From assembly GCF_002157735.2 (NCBI RefSeq), contig NZ_AP018689.1:1769619-1833618 (forward strand): 64,000 nt of DNA. Direction: 5' to 3'. This document shows, one piece after another, positions 28,901 to 38,325 of this stretch (positions are counted from its first letter, which is position 1; the number at the start of each line of letters is the position of its first letter). Source of the stretch: Vibrio aphrogenes (GTDB lineage: Bacteria; Pseudomonadota; Gammaproteobacteria; Enterobacterales; Vibrionaceae). The position numbers and the translations under genes were made by a program. The notes below the pieces were generated by a model. It did no database searches and was not told the origin of the DNA. It was given only the letters and a program-made list of their open reading frames with translations.

Positions 28901-29515
28901 GGTTAGATCTCCAACATAGTTTTCTAAACAATCAATAAATTCATCATAAAGATTGGCTCGATGATAAGGAGATTGTCCCATTGATACTGTTTGATCATAG
29001 AGGGCTTGCCACAAAATAGGCTGCCAAGGATGCTCATCATTTAATTCAGCAACGGTTTGCCCTGCTTCCCAAGCCGCGATCCATTCAGGTCGATACACTA
29101 AGTATCCATCAAAAATATCCGCGATTTTTTCGGCCAATTGATAGCGCTTAGATTGATCATCATCTCCCACTAAATAACGTTTTAAGGGCGAAAATTCCGC
29201 CTTGTCTAATTGCGTCGGTAAGATCTGCATTAACTTCCACGTCATCGCTTCTTTATTAAAAGCACTGCGTTTCGGTACATCCGGTAACACTTGAGTGAAG
29301 AGATTCCAAATAAACGTTGCCGGAAGAGGAAACTCAAGATTCGCCGCTACTCCAAACTCCTTTGCTAATTCCATTTTTAACCACTGCGACATGCCAGGGC
29401 TTTGCACTAAGATTTGCTCAGCTTGAAATGGGTTTGCCAGTGGTTTTAAACGAATTAATTCAACGAGTAATGATTTTAAAACATCGACTTGATTGGAATG
29501 ATAAACAGTAAACAC
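25913..29515 (-). CDS. recC: RecC, exodeoxyribonuclease V gamma subunit
   Basis: Chi-recognition subunit of RecBCD. The GTG at 29515 gives MFTVYHSNQVDVL, lining up with E. coli MLRVYHSN; a TTG at 29530 would add five residues. About 1200 residues against 1122 in E. coli. ILVQSPGMSQWLKMELA, FPLPATFIWNLF and the later LLGMNDGLYPR are RecC signatures. An extra loop near residues 304-325 holds three copies of a six-residue repeat (NNASLH). Confidence 0.96.
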   Translation of the reverse strand: MFTVYHSNQVDVLKSLLVELIRLKPLANPFQAEQILVQSPGMSQWLKMELAKEFGVAANLEFPLPATFIWNLFTQVLPDVPKRSAFNKEAMTWKLMQILPTQLDKAEFSPLKRYLVGDDDQSKRYQLAEKIADIFDGYLVYRPEWIAAWEAGQTVAELNDEHPWQPILWQALYDQTVSMGQSPYHRANLYDEFIDCLENYVGDLTQQAQLPQRLFIFGITALPPRYMDALRALGEHIDVHLMFTNPSRYYWGEVRDRKYLAKLAAKSRQVMHSEQTSEWLKGSIEQNTLSEAQILQTASLDNNASLHNNASLHNNASLHIKDAVGNSLLASMGKLGRDNLYLLSQLEANEIDAFVDGQNDTLLHAIQQDVLELREHQDDQQSATTSQYKPLISTHDTSLQLHICHSPMREVEVLHDRLLAMFDADPNLKPRDIIVMVADINAYSHAIQAVFGNAPGERFIPYSISDRSVDQENPILQAFMRLMSLPQRRCQASELLELLEVPAVMQRFELNEDDYQRIAQWVQQVGVRWGLDEITATQFELPSYKQNTWLFGIERMLLGYAMPEAAGLYQAAESEMAAFDEVQGMDAELAGKLASFIRRLQRYRDRLSTAQQFVTWQHYLLQMLDDFFAVELEGEAILSTIRDCVQQLSQQLLDAGMSLEDEISPKVLELYLQNHLSNARVSQRFLAGQVNFCTLMPMRSIPFKTVCLLGMNDGLYPRNVAPEGFDLINGRARAGDRSRRDDDRYLFLEALLSAQRYLYISYVGRSIQDNSHKEPSVLVAELLEYCQQNYALEGYQTMPSDESGQALISHFSHLHPLVPFSSQAFDGRSPALTSYAKEWLPVAKQATQGLVESEQVSFIQPLDCYLSQLEPEAPNQYALELVDLLRFWHLPVKYFFNHRLKTYLDRNPISLTQMDDEPFAVNGLDNYWFGEHLLAQWQQQGQESGQLSLSSFEQCAQAYLQSHQAQGQLPMAGFGELAAQKLRANVTPLAEALLPYVSQPTADVEVSIKLDVEINGNTQTIHLIGWLAGQTQLGMVRYRSGGIHSRYLLSYWLEHLCLNASGYSSATYLLGMQKGQVQQLQFTSLPQEQAKHYLQSFVQAYYQGMDAPLCFLPKTAFVGIEQGFDQQGQWIGFTEQQVKQAALNTMEKAFIGSDFGTTGEGQLVYVQRVWKQWDTQLAETLLQAGETWLKPLLEHCKTEE
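28563..28625. repeat. In-frame 18-bp tandem repeat in recC
   Basis: Three copies of aaagaagcattattatgt (the third with one change) plus a partial fourth. The unit is six codons, so copy changes keep the frame. Encodes repeated NNASLH on the minus strand, between conserved parts of RecC. Confidence 0.95.
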
Positions 29516-29593
29516 AAAGCACTCACGCAACGAGAATTGAATAAACTCAGATTAGCATAAGTGCTTGGTTTATTTTAGGCATTTCCCGTCAAA

Positions 29594-30589
29594 TTAAGAC
29601 GGTAATGAAGGCGATTGCGCACCATTGGTGGCTAATAAATATTGATGGGGACGATAAAATAACCAATAACGCAAGGCCACATACCCTACCACAGCAGTGG
29701 CAATCCATAATTCTACCAAAGCCAATGAATAGAAATGAGGAGCGTACTGCGCCAACACCTCAATACCAGACATCCAAGAGGCTGTTTTGAATAACGCCGT
29801 GGCGCCTATCACCATCGGGAAGGTAAATGCCGCATACCCGGGGCTAAATGGCAGTTGTAATAATTGATAAAAAGCAATGTAAATCAACGCTGTCATTAAG
29901 AGTGCTATCGGCAATAGCGTCATGATGACCAAGATAGATGGATTCGCGGTGAAGCTTAGGTATCCGGCTAACGATAAACTGGCTGGCGCGGCTAAGATCG
30001 CCAACGTGGGTTTAGACGCATCAGGTACTTGCTGACAAAAAATAAAACGATAAATCATCATTGGCAGCATAATGGCATAAGACACAATCCCAAATAGCAA
30101 CGTGGCATTGGCAATCGGCGCTAACGTTGGGTTACCGGAAAAGGACACATCCGCAACCACAATCCCAATCGGCGGAACAAACCAGCTTGGCACCATGTGG
30201 TGAACTTCAAACTCCTGACAGCGGTGATAAGTAAACGCAGCCAAGAAAACCACATGAATTGCCACCGCCAACAACCATAAGCCATCCCCAAACTGAGGGT
30301 AAAAATGCCCAAGTGAGGCTGAGACAACCATTGTCCCCATCGCAAAAGTAGGGGCGACACTTCCGACAACAGGGTGCGCCAAATCATGACGTAGTAGCTG
30401 AAAATGAAAAATAAATTTAATCGCTAATACCAGCAATAATAACGCCGCAATGACAGCACTTCCCCATTGCGCGTAACCATGCAAATTGGCGGCATTCTCC
30501 CAACTCCAGCCTAAGCTAGCGATAGCTAAAGCCAATCCTGCCATTGGGGTCGGCGCACCAGAAATAAGACTTTTCTCAGTTCTTTTCAT
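29594..30589 (-). CDS. TDT family transporter (TehA/exfoliative-toxin-like)
   Basis: Integral membrane protein, 331 residues, about ten TM helices, of the tellurite-resistance/dicarboxylate transporter (TDT) superfamily to which TehA anion channels belong. GAPTPMAGLALAIASLGWSW and HPVVGSVAPTFAMGTMVVS are typical. The transported ion is unknown. ATG at 30589 with GAGAACAAG upstream. Divergent from a LysR gene, which probably regulates it. Confidence 0.83.
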   Translation of the reverse strand: MKRTEKSLISGAPTPMAGLALAIASLGWSWENAANLHGYAQWGSAVIAALLLLVLAIKFIFHFQLLRHDLAHPVVGSVAPTFAMGTMVVSASLGHFYPQFGDGLWLLAVAIHVVFLAAFTYHRCQEFEVHHMVPSWFVPPIGIVVADVSFSGNPTLAPIANATLLFGIVSYAIMLPMMIYRFIFCQQVPDASKPTLAILAAPASLSLAGYLSFTANPSILVIMTLLPIALLMTALIYIAFYQLLQLPFSPGYAAFTFPMVIGATALFKTASWMSGIEVLAQYAPHFYSLALVELWIATAVVGYVALRYWLFYRPHQYLLATNGAQSPSLPS

Positions 30590-30751
30590 CTTGTTCTCAC
30601 TGAATAACACTTCAATGTCACAATATTAACCTTGGCTTTGGTTTAATTATATTTAAATAAATAAAACATAAGTTAAGATAAATAAAACGACATAATGAAT
30701 GAACATCCAATTCAAGCAGCAGTCCTATTCCACGATGAAAGAGGAAGAGTA

Positions 30752-31663
30752 ATGAGCAATATCACCTTGCGGCAACTCAAAGTCTTCACCACGATCACTC
30801 AGCATACCACCTTAACAGCCTCTGCTGAGAAACTCTTCCTTTCCAAAGCGGCGGTGAGTCTATCATTGAGTGAACTGGAGAAACAACTTGGCCATGCTTT
30901 ATTTGATCGGGTCAATAATCGCCTAATCCTCAATCAAGAAGGAAAGCGTCTTCTGCCTCTTGCCGATGAGCTTTTACACCGAAGTGAAGACATCAATAAT
31001 TTATTTTTATCCAACCAACCCTTACATGGTCAGTTAAAAATTGGCGCGAGTGATACGGTGGGCAATCAAGTCGCTCCTTACCTATTACGAGATTTTCGAC
31101 AATCAACGGGCCACCAGCAACAAAGCTTGTGGATTTCGAATACCAGCTTAATTTGTCAAAAACTGGCAGATTACGAACTCGATATTGGTTTGATAGAAGG
31201 TAAAATCCAATCGGATAATTTATTGATGCAACCTTGGAATCAAGATGAAATGTGCGTCATTTGTGCTCCAACTCATCCTTTAGCTCAATATAAAGAAATT
31301 CAGGCTGGAGATTTAGAACACAGCCAATGGTTGTTGCGTGAAGCGGGATCTGGCTCTCGTGAGTTTTTCTTACGTACCGTCGCCCCCCGTATTGAAATTT
31401 GGAATGAGGCCTTTCAATTAAACACCACCGAAGCGATCATTAATGCGACAGCCGCTAACTTAGGCCTTGCTTGCTTATCGAAGCTTGCAGCACAATCGGC
31501 CCTCTTCGATAAAAGAGTCGTGATGCTTAATCTGCCATTAAATATGACGCGTCGTTATTGGCTACTTGTGCATAAAGAAAAATATCAAAGCCCACTCCTC
31601 AAAACCTTTGTCTCCTTCTGTAGTGATTGGAAAATGCTCAACTCGTTACAATCCAGTCGCTAA
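30752..31663 (+). CDS. LysR family transcriptional regulator
   Basis: 303 residues: N-terminal winged HTH (LRQLKVFTTITQHTTLTASAEKLFLSKAAVS...) and a C-terminal periplasmic-binding-like effector domain. ATG at 30752 follows GAGGAAG; an upstream in-frame ATG at 30695 is disfavoured because the HTH begins a few residues after the chosen start. Divergent to the TDT transporter, the usual LysR layout. Resembles the CysB/YeiE-type branch; effector unknown. Confidence 0.88.
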   Translation: MSNITLRQLKVFTTITQHTTLTASAEKLFLSKAAVSLSLSELEKQLGHALFDRVNNRLILNQEGKRLLPLADELLHRSEDINNLFLSNQPLHGQLKIGASDTVGNQVAPYLLRDFRQSTGHQQQSLWISNTSLICQKLADYELDIGLIEGKIQSDNLLMQPWNQDEMCVICAPTHPLAQYKEIQAGDLEHSQWLLREAGSGSREFFLRTVAPRIEIWNEAFQLNTTEAIINATAANLGLACLSKLAAQSALFDKRVVMLNLPLNMTRRYWLLVHKEKYQSPLLKTFVSFCSDWKMLNSLQSSR

Positions 31664-31687
31664 GGGCTGGACAATTCATGCTATTAA

Positions 31688-31703
31688 CTGTATAAAAAAA
31701 CAG
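31688..31703. promoter_or_regulatory. LexA (SOS) box upstream of yebG
   Basis: CTGTATAAAAAAACAG matches CTGT-N8-ACAG, in the context aaCTGT...ACAGtt. It lies 29 bases before the yebG ATG. Confidence 0.9.
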
Positions 31704-31732
31704 TTAATTTTTACATTTCATAGAGGGTAACC

Positions 31733-32029
31733 ATGGCTGTAATCGTCAAGTACGTGGTGGAACGCAACGGAGAAGAAAAGATGACTTTTACTTCCAAGGC
31801 TGAAGCTGACGCTTATGACAAAATGTTAGATATGGCAGATGAGCTATTCATTTTGTTAGAAACAAGCAAATTAATCGAAGGTGACGAGCAAAAAGAAGAA
31901 CTGTCGATGTTCCTTGCGCAAAACAAGGATGAAGTGCTTTATGCTTTAGGTGCTAAACGTCGCCCAAGTGAAAAAAAAGCCAAAAAAGAAGCGCCCAAGA
32001 AAATCGAATCTGATACTGAAGCCGCTTAA
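31733..32029 (+). CDS. yebG: YebG family SOS protein
   Basis: Small DNA-damage-inducible protein, 98 residues. N-terminus MAVIVKYVVERNGEEKMTF matches YebG; the tail is Lys-rich (KKAKKEAPKK). Its exact role is not known. The LexA box at 31688-31703 supports SOS control. ATG at 31733 after GAGGGTAACC. Followed by a terminator, so monocistronic. Confidence 0.93.
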   Translation: MAVIVKYVVERNGEEKMTFTSKAEADAYDKMLDMADELFILLETSKLIEGDEQKEELSMFLAQNKDEVLYALGAKRRPSEKKAKKEAPKKIESDTEAA

Positions 32030-32045
32030 ATTAGGTAAGGTATCT

Positions 32046-32078
32046 AAAAACTGAAACCACGAAAGTTTCAGTTTTTTT
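32046..32078 (+). terminator. Intrinsic terminator after yebG
   Basis: Stem aaaaactgaaac / gtttcagttttt (12 bp), 7-base loop, T-run. Confidence 0.88.
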
Positions 32079-32181
32079 ATACCCATCACACATTGTATAC
32101 AATATTAAATACAATGCATTTACCTACTCACAATTCCATGCTAATTAATCTATTCATGACTCACTTATAATAGATCGCTCA

Positions 32182-32775
32182 ATGGACATGAATCGCATCG
32201 ATTATAGCCCGCTCGGGTTATTTGGATTTAGCATTACTTGTATCCTCGTCAACTTACACAGTTTAGGATTATTGCCGTTAAATGCCCTACTCATTTCGAT
32301 GGCGCTTATTTTTGGCGGTGCCACTCAATTATGTGTTGGGCTTTTAGAGTATAAGCAAGGTCGCAGTTTTTCGGGCATCACCTTTTGCGCTTATGGCTTA
32401 TATTGGCTTTCTTTTGTCGGGATTGCTCTTTTCCCAATGTTAGGCATTTCACCTTCTGCTCCCTCTGAAGTGATTGGATTTTATTTTTTACTATGGGGTA
32501 TTTTTACCGCGATGATGACTCTGGTCGCTCGCCGTTTAAGCACCATCGATTTCGTTATCTTTTCTTCTTTGGCATTACTGTATTTTTTACTGACCTTACA
32601 GCAATTTTTTCCACATCCTTGGTTAAATATCTTCGCCAGTTTGATCGGCATAGGTTGTGGGATTAGCGCCTTTTATTTGGCTTTAGCAAAGATCCTTAAC
32701 CACGAGTTAGGTTATGCCTTGTTACCCATTGGCCACGCTATCCCTTACTCTGCCCAGCAATTAAAGCCAGAATAA
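32182..32775 (+). CDS. GPR1/FUN34/YaaH (SatP) family acetate/succinate transporter
   Basis: 197 residues, six TM helices. The family signature NPAPLGL appears as YSPLGLFGF near 8-16, and GGATQLCVGLLEYKQG is the second signature. Members carry acetate or succinate. A TATAAT lies at 32166-32171, only 10 bases before the ATG at 32182, and no ribosome site is visible; the start may be the second Met (MNRID), or the mRNA may have a very short leader. Confidence 0.85.
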   Translation: MDMNRIDYSPLGLFGFSITCILVNLHSLGLLPLNALLISMALIFGGATQLCVGLLEYKQGRSFSGITFCAYGLYWLSFVGIALFPMLGISPSAPSEVIGFYFLLWGIFTAMMTLVARRLSTIDFVIFSSLALLYFLLTLQQFFPHPWLNIFASLIGIGCGISAFYLALAKILNHELGYALLPIGHAIPYSAQQLKPE

Positions 32776-32926
32776 AGTGCATAAATATTCTTCATTTAAG
32801 ATTATTTTCACTTCAAAGCTTTTCAGTCACGCATGCAATCATTATGATTGGACTCAATGCTTAATATTCAATGGGTAAATTACTTTACGCTTTACCCTCT
32901 ATTTTTTACATGGAGAGAATGATTAC

Positions 32927-33958
32927 ATGGCTAATTTTGCACTTGCCTTTGGTACCGCAACGAAAAACCGTGATGGGAAAATTATCGAAGCTTTCTTCCC
33001 TCACCCAATCCTTAACCCATCAGATGCTTTAGTTTCTGCTGTGGCTCAAGTTGCTGGTTACTCTGAAGGAAACCAAGCAATTGAAATTACCTCTGACATT
33101 GCTGCAGAGCTTGCGACCGCTTTTGCCGCCAATGCCGATGTAGCCAATGCCGACTTTGCTGAAAAAGCAGCGACATCTTCTCAACCATTAGTCTTAGTGG
33201 TGCTTGCAAGTGACGAGCAACCGACTTCTGTTGCTGAAGGCTTCTTAAAGCTACAACTTATTTCACATCGCCTAGCTAAACCGCATGGTATCGTCTTAGA
33301 TGGCATCTTTGGATTACTGCACAACATTGCTTGGACAAACCAAGGACCTATCGATTTACCTGAATTGGCTGAGCGTCAAATTGAAGCGCGTCTAAATGGC
33401 CAAACCCTGACGGTAGATTGTGTCGATAAGTTCCCTAAAATGGTGGATTACATTGTTCCAACTGGCGTACGTATTGCCGATACTTCACGTGTCCGTTTAG
33501 GCGCTCACGTTGGTGAAGGCACCACGGTTATGCATGAAGGCTTCATTAACTTCAATGCCGGCACTACCGGTGTCAGCATGGTTGAAGGCCGTATTTCCGC
33601 TGGTGTGATGGTCGGTGAAGGTTCAGATATTGGCGGTGGCGCTTCTATCATGGGTACGCTATCAGGTGGTGGTAAAGTAGTGATTTCGATTGGTGAAAAT
33701 AGCTTACTTGGTGCTAACGCTGGTCTGGGCTTCCCAATGGGAGATCGCTGCACAATAGAGTCTGGCCTTTACATCACAGCGGGAACCAAAGTCACCATGC
33801 TAGATTCAAGTGGCCAAGAAGTTGAAGTGATCAAAGCGCGTGATCTTGCTGGAAAACCTGACCTGTTATTCCGCCGTAACTCGGTAACCGGTAAAATTGA
33901 ATGCTTAACCAACAAATCAGCGGTTGAGCTCAACAGTGAACTGCATTCAAATAACTAA
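32927..33958 (+). CDS. dapD: DapD, tetrahydrodipicolinate N-succinyltransferase
   Basis: Succinyl-CoA-dependent step of the succinylase route to meso-DAP and lysine. 343 residues, the longer gammaproteobacterial form. Left-handed beta-helix repeats from about residue 185 (GAHVGEGTTVMHEGFINF, GRISAGVMVGEGSDIGGGAS). ATG at 32927 after a GGAGAGA site. Monocistronic, with a terminator 100 bases downstream. Confidence 0.95.
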   Translation: MANFALAFGTATKNRDGKIIEAFFPHPILNPSDALVSAVAQVAGYSEGNQAIEITSDIAAELATAFAANADVANADFAEKAATSSQPLVLVVLASDEQPTSVAEGFLKLQLISHRLAKPHGIVLDGIFGLLHNIAWTNQGPIDLPELAERQIEARLNGQTLTVDCVDKFPKMVDYIVPTGVRIADTSRVRLGAHVGEGTTVMHEGFINFNAGTTGVSMVEGRISAGVMVGEGSDIGGGASIMGTLSGGGKVVISIGENSLLGANAGLGFPMGDRCTIESGLYITAGTKVTMLDSSGQEVEVIKARDLAGKPDLLFRRNSVTGKIECLTNKSAVELNSELHSNN

Positions 33959-34056
33959 TTTGATTGGCTAATAAAAACTTCTATACCCTTAATTGAGTTT
34001 TAGAGTTACTACCTTTCTTTTACTCTTACTATTAAGCTGTACAAGGTAACAAATTG

Positions 34057-34084
34057 AAATCCCGTAATTTTTACGGGATTTTTT
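34057..34084 (+). terminator. Intrinsic terminator after dapD
   Basis: Perfect 11-bp stem aaatcccgtaa / ttacgggattt with a 3-base loop and T-run. Confidence 0.92.
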
Positions 34085-34241
34085 ACCTTTTGTTAAGAGA
34101 GGTTTACGATAAGCTAAAAGCCTTTACCCCCTCACACCCTATACCATTAACGATGAATTTCACTTCAGAACAACGGGATATTTTTCCAATCCGTTAAAAA
34201 TCGGTTACACTACGCGGATTGCTTACTTGCCAACAAGATTT

Positions 34242-35456
34242 ATGACGTTACCTTCACAAACTAATCACAACATCAATACCAATACGATTATTGATTCTCT
34301 ACTTGATACCGATGCCTATAAACTTCACATGCAACAAGCGGTATTTCACCAATACCCAGAAGTGGAGGTTGTCGCTGAGTTTCATTGCCGTAGTGAAGAA
34401 GATTTGCGCCCTTATTTTGATGATATAAAAGCGCAAGTGGATTTACTTTGTCAGCTTACTTTTCAGCAAGATGAACTGGAATTTTTATCTCGCTTACCAT
34501 TTTTTAAAGCTGACTATATTCAATACTTAGCCGATTTTAAATTACAAAAAGAAACCATTGAAATCACTAATGAGAGTGACCAACTACACATCACTCTACG
34601 TGGTAAATGGTTAGATGTAATTTTATGGGAAGTACCTCTACTCGCTATTATTAGTGAGGTTCGTGGCAGAGCTCGTTATCCGCAGGCTACCGTAGAGCAA
34701 GCTTGCCAGCATTTACATCACAAATTAGCACAAGTAAAAGCACTATCGCCACACGTTGATATGTCTGCCTTTTCGTTAATTGATTTTGGTACTCGTCGTC
34801 GCTTTTCGAAACAAGTCCAAGAAAAAATCATTGATGAACTCATGAACCATTTCCCTCAATTTGAAGGGACTTCAAACTATTACTTTGCGTTTAAAAAAGG
34901 GCTTACCCCCGTCGGGACTCAAGCGCATGAATGGTTCCAAGCTCATCAACAATTAACCGGTGATCTTGCCGATTCACAACAATTAGCCTTACACACTTGG
35001 CTAAAAGAGTATCCTGATTCTTTAGGCATTGCTTTGACTGATTGCATCAATATGGATGCTTTTTTACGCGATTTCACGCCAACACTCGCGCATACCTTTG
35101 TCGGTTTACGTCATGATAGTGGTGATCCGATTGTATGGGGCGAAAAAGCCATCGCTCATTACCAAAAGCTAGGCATCGATCCTCAACATAAATTATTGGT
35201 CTTTTCTGATGGCTTATCGCTTGAGAAAGCACTGGAAATCTATCAACACTTTGCGCATCGAGTCCAAACCAGCTTTGGGATAGGCACTAAGCTCACCTGT
35301 GATATTCCAGGGGTTGAGAGCCTCAATATCGTCTTGAAACTGACCGCCTGCCAAGGTAGGCCCGTTGCAAAAATTTCAGATGAACCAGGAAAAAGTATGT
35401 GTCGAGATGAAGATTACTTAAGGCAGTTAAAACAAGCTTTTCACTTAGCCTCTTAA
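34242..35456 (+). CDS. pncB: PncB, nicotinate phosphoribosyltransferase
   Basis: Converts nicotinate and PRPP to nicotinate mononucleotide in NAD salvage. 404 residues from ATG 34242. [20 protein letters not shown] is the family N-terminus; the catalytic His lies in [20 protein letters not shown] and [10 protein letters not shown] bind the phosphate. A TTG at 34227 would add five residues. No strong ribosome site. TACACT at 34206 could be the -10 box. Confidence 0.94.
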   Translation: MTLPSQTNHNINTNTIIDSLLDTDAYKLHMQQAVFHQYPEVEVVAEFHCRSEEDLRPYFDDIKAQVDLLCQLTFQQDELEFLSRLPFFKADYIQYLADFKLQKETIEITNESDQLHITLRGKWLDVILWEVPLLAIISEVRGRARYPQATVEQACQHLHHKLAQVKALSPHVDMSAFSLIDFGTRRRFSKQVQEKIIDELMNHFPQFEGTSNYYFAFKKGLTPVGTQAHEWFQAHQQLTGDLADSQQLALHTWLKEYPDSLGIALTDCINMDAFLRDFTPTLAHTFVGLRHDSGDPIVWGEKAIAHYQKLGIDPQHKLLVFSDGLSLEKALEIYQHFAHRVQTSFGIGTKLTCDIPGVESLNIVLKLTACQGRPVAKISDEPGKSMCRDEDYLRQLKQAFHLAS

Positions 35457-35540
35457 GCGCTCATTCCACAATATTTGTACATATTCACAGTTTTATAATG
35501 GAACTGTGACCAAAGAAACCGATTCAGTTAAGGTAATTAA

Positions 35541-35768
35541 CCTCAGCTGCGGATAACTAGAAGTCACTCAATACAGCACTTTGGGCGTCTAACTTCGTTA
35601 AAATCAACGCAATAGGCCAGCTATTGACTTATGATTTTGCCTTGTTAGCCATCCCAAATTGCAATATTGAGAGAAAGTAATCAACCCTATGTACCTGATA
35701 TATTTTTTATCTTTTATATATCATAAGGTTATGACTTGTTATTGTGACACTCTTATCCGCAGTTGAGG
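35541..35768. mobile_element. MITE-like element, copy A (228 bp)
   Basis: Ends are inverted repeats: CCTCAGCTGCGGATAA and TTATCCGCAGTTGAGG. Flanks taattaa and ctaatta hint at a short target duplication. No ORF. The same 228-bp element occurs inverted at 38326-38553, and one end at 56126. It ends 33 bases before the cdaR ATG. Confidence 0.85.
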
Positions 35769-35801
35769 CTAATTACTTTTTTTACTGAGTCGGTTTTTTT
35801 T

Positions 35802-36938
35802 ATGTTTTTAGATATTCAACTTGCCCAACAAATTGTTGATCGCACCATGGCTATCATTGATACCAATATCAATGTCATGAACGAGCGTGGCATCATCATC
35901 AGCAGTGGTGAACCAGAGCGTATCGGTCAGATTCATGATGGGGCGTTATTAGCAATTCAACATGGTGATACTGTTGAAATCACCGAGCAGAGCCGCCAAT
36001 CCTTAAAAGGTGTAAAGCCTGGGATTAACCTTTTACTCAAACATAACGAACAACTGATTGGGGTTGTTGGCATTACCGGGGAGCCAGACTCCATTCGTCA
36101 CTTTGCACAATTAGTCAAAATGACCTCAGAGATGATCATTGAACGTTCTTTATTGATTGAACAGTTACAATGGGATAAGCGGCATATCGAAGAGTTTCTT
36201 TCCAGTTGGGTTAATGACGAGCTCACCGAACAAGAACTCGAAAGCTGGGCGCAACGCCTCTCTATTGATATCCACCAACCTCGAGTCGCGGTGTTGATTG
36301 AGCTTTCCAATGATTCCCCAAATACCCAAATGAATCATATCCGCCAGATCGTTGAATCTCTTGAATACCCCAAACGTAATAATCTCGTCGCGGTTGTGGC
36401 GATGAATCAAATCTTGGTCTTAAAGCCATGTAAACCACAAGAAGACCGTTGGGATCATCAGCGAGAAAGTTGCCATATTGATCAGCTACTCAACCACCTT
36501 GCCGAACAAGGCATTCATCGGCTCCACGTGGCTTTAGGTGAGTACTTTCCTTCGGCTAAGCAAATGCCATTATCCTTTCAAAGTGCCAAACAAGTTCTAC
36601 AACTGGGTAAACACCACCTTCCAAGCCAAACAAAATATTTGTATGAAGAGATGCGCATGGCGGTCTTACTCTCCCCTCTAAAAGAGCATTGGCAAGGTGC
36701 ACAATTATCAACCGCACTAACTAAACTCAAACAACACGACCGTTCAGGTCAATTATTAAAGACCTTACATCGACTATTTGAACATCAAGGCAATTTAACC
36801 GAATGCGCTAATAGCTTATACATTCATAGAAATACCTTACGTTATCGCTTAAACAAAATTGAACAAATCACCCAAATCTCACCTCATAACTTCAATGGAT
36901 TGGTTGAATTGTATATTGCTTGCCAGATCACACATTAA
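35802..36938 (+). CDS. cdaR: CdaR, sugar-diacid utilisation regulator
   Basis: 378 residues. N-terminal diacid-recognition domain (LDIQLAQQIVDRTMAIIDTNINVM, ISSGEPERIGQIHDGA) and a C-terminal PucR-type HTH (LYIHRNTLRYRLNKIEQIT, about 345-365). Activates glycerate/galactarate/glucarate genes in E. coli. ATG at 35802 is at the family start; upstream in-frame codons run into MITE A. The glycerate kinase gene follows, consistent with a local target. Confidence 0.9.
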   Translation: MFLDIQLAQQIVDRTMAIIDTNINVMNERGIIISSGEPERIGQIHDGALLAIQHGDTVEITEQSRQSLKGVKPGINLLLKHNEQLIGVVGITGEPDSIRHFAQLVKMTSEMIIERSLLIEQLQWDKRHIEEFLSSWVNDELTEQELESWAQRLSIDIHQPRVAVLIELSNDSPNTQMNHIRQIVESLEYPKRNNLVAVVAMNQILVLKPCKPQEDRWDHQRESCHIDQLLNHLAEQGIHRLHVALGEYFPSAKQMPLSFQSAKQVLQLGKHHLPSQTKYLYEEMRMAVLLSPLKEHWQGAQLSTALTKLKQHDRSGQLLKTLHRLFEHQGNLTECANSLYIHRNTLRYRLNKIEQITQISPHNFNGLVELYIACQITH

Positions 36939-37063
36939 TTACAAATTTGTTCATGAGCACAAAAAGCATGATTATTTCCATCATAATTTTTGGTTATGTT
37001 ACTAAAGTAATTTTTGATATTTACCGCAATACTATAAGCATCATTTCGCTATAAGGTCCTGTT

Positions 37064-38206
37064 ATGAAAATTATTATTGCTCCTGATTCATTCAAAGAAA
37101 GCTTAACCGCGAAACAAGTGTGCCAGTCGATTGAAAATGGCCTTAAACGGGTTTGGCAAGATGCTGAATACGTACACTTACCATTAGCTGATGGTGGTGA
37201 AGGAACGGTGCAATCTTTGGTTGATGCAACCCAAGGAGAGATTATTCAATGTCAAGTAACAGGACCTCTCGGCCACCCCGTTGAGGCTTTTTACGGCCGC
37301 TTAGGAGGAGAGCTCCATCATACTGCCGTTATTGAGATGGCAGCTGCTAGTGGGTTACATCACGTCCCAGTTAACCAACGTGATCCTAAGTTAACCACCA
37401 GCTATGGAACCGGTGAATTAATTGCACATGCTTTGGCACAGGGCGCTAAAAAATTAATCATCGGCTTAGGCGGCAGTGCCACTAATGATGGTGGCATGGG
37501 GATGTTAGAAGCATTAGGCGTCCAATTTTTAGATAAAAATAGTCATGAGATCTCTGGGAATGGGATCGGCTTAACCCAGATAGAATCCATTCGAACGGAC
37601 AAAATGAATACTGACTTCTCACAATGCGATATTTTGATTGCCTGTGATGTGGACAATCCTTTGTGTGGTGAGCATGGGGCAACGGCAACCTTTGGAAAAC
37701 AAAAAGGAGCCGATGAAGAAGACACTATTTTGCTTGATAACGCGTTGAGCCACTATGCTGATGTCATCGCCCAGCAGTTAAACAAACAAGTTAAAGACAT
37801 TCCTGGCGCTGGAGCCGCTGGAGGTTTAGGTGCCGCTTTTCTTGGTTTTACCTCCGCAACGCTCAAACCAGGCATTGATATTGTGTTGCAAACTTTATCG
37901 ATTGAACAACATCTTCATAATGCAGATCTCGTCATTACTGGTGAAGGACGTATCGATTGGCAAAGTGCTCATGGGAAAACCCCCGTTGGGATAGCCAAAG
38001 CTGCAAAACAATTTAATTTACCTGTCATAGCGTTAGCTGGATGCGTAGGGGATAACTACCAAGCAGTTTATCAACATGGAATTGACGCGGTTTTTGCTGC
38101 AATTCCACGACCTTTTACCTTGGAAACGGCCTTCTTAGAAGCTGAAGTTAATATGACCAACTTAGCGGAAAATGTGGCTCGAACCATGAAATTATCTATG
38201 GCATGA
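37064..38206 (+). CDS. glxK: Glycerate 2-kinase (GarK/GlxK)
   Basis: ATP-dependent kinase making 2-phosphoglycerate from glycerate. 380 residues. N-terminus IIIAPDSFKESLTAKQ, LADGGEGTVQSL, GLGGSATNDGGMGML and GAAGGLGAAF are family signatures. GarK and GlxK cannot be told apart by eye. ATG at 37064 after AAGGTCC. Downstream of cdaR, its likely regulator; the pair is bracketed by inverted MITE copies. Confidence 0.9.
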   Translation: MKIIIAPDSFKESLTAKQVCQSIENGLKRVWQDAEYVHLPLADGGEGTVQSLVDATQGEIIQCQVTGPLGHPVEAFYGRLGGELHHTAVIEMAAASGLHHVPVNQRDPKLTTSYGTGELIAHALAQGAKKLIIGLGGSATNDGGMGMLEALGVQFLDKNSHEISGNGIGLTQIESIRTDKMNTDFSQCDILIACDVDNPLCGEHGATATFGKQKGADEEDTILLDNALSHYADVIAQQLNKQVKDIPGAGAAGGLGAAFLGFTSATLKPGIDIVLQTLSIEQHLHNADLVITGEGRIDWQSAHGKTPVGIAKAAKQFNLPVIALAGCVGDNYQAVYQHGIDAVFAAIPRPFTLETAFLEAEVNMTNLAENVARTMKLSMA

Positions 38207-38325
38207 ACAGCACTTATGGCTGGGTTAACATTGCGGCTGAGTTAACATTGAAGCTGGATTAACATTGATGATCCAGCCCGTTTCTGCCAGACCGAGCTCC
38301 AAACCAGGTTAGAGTTCTTACTTAA

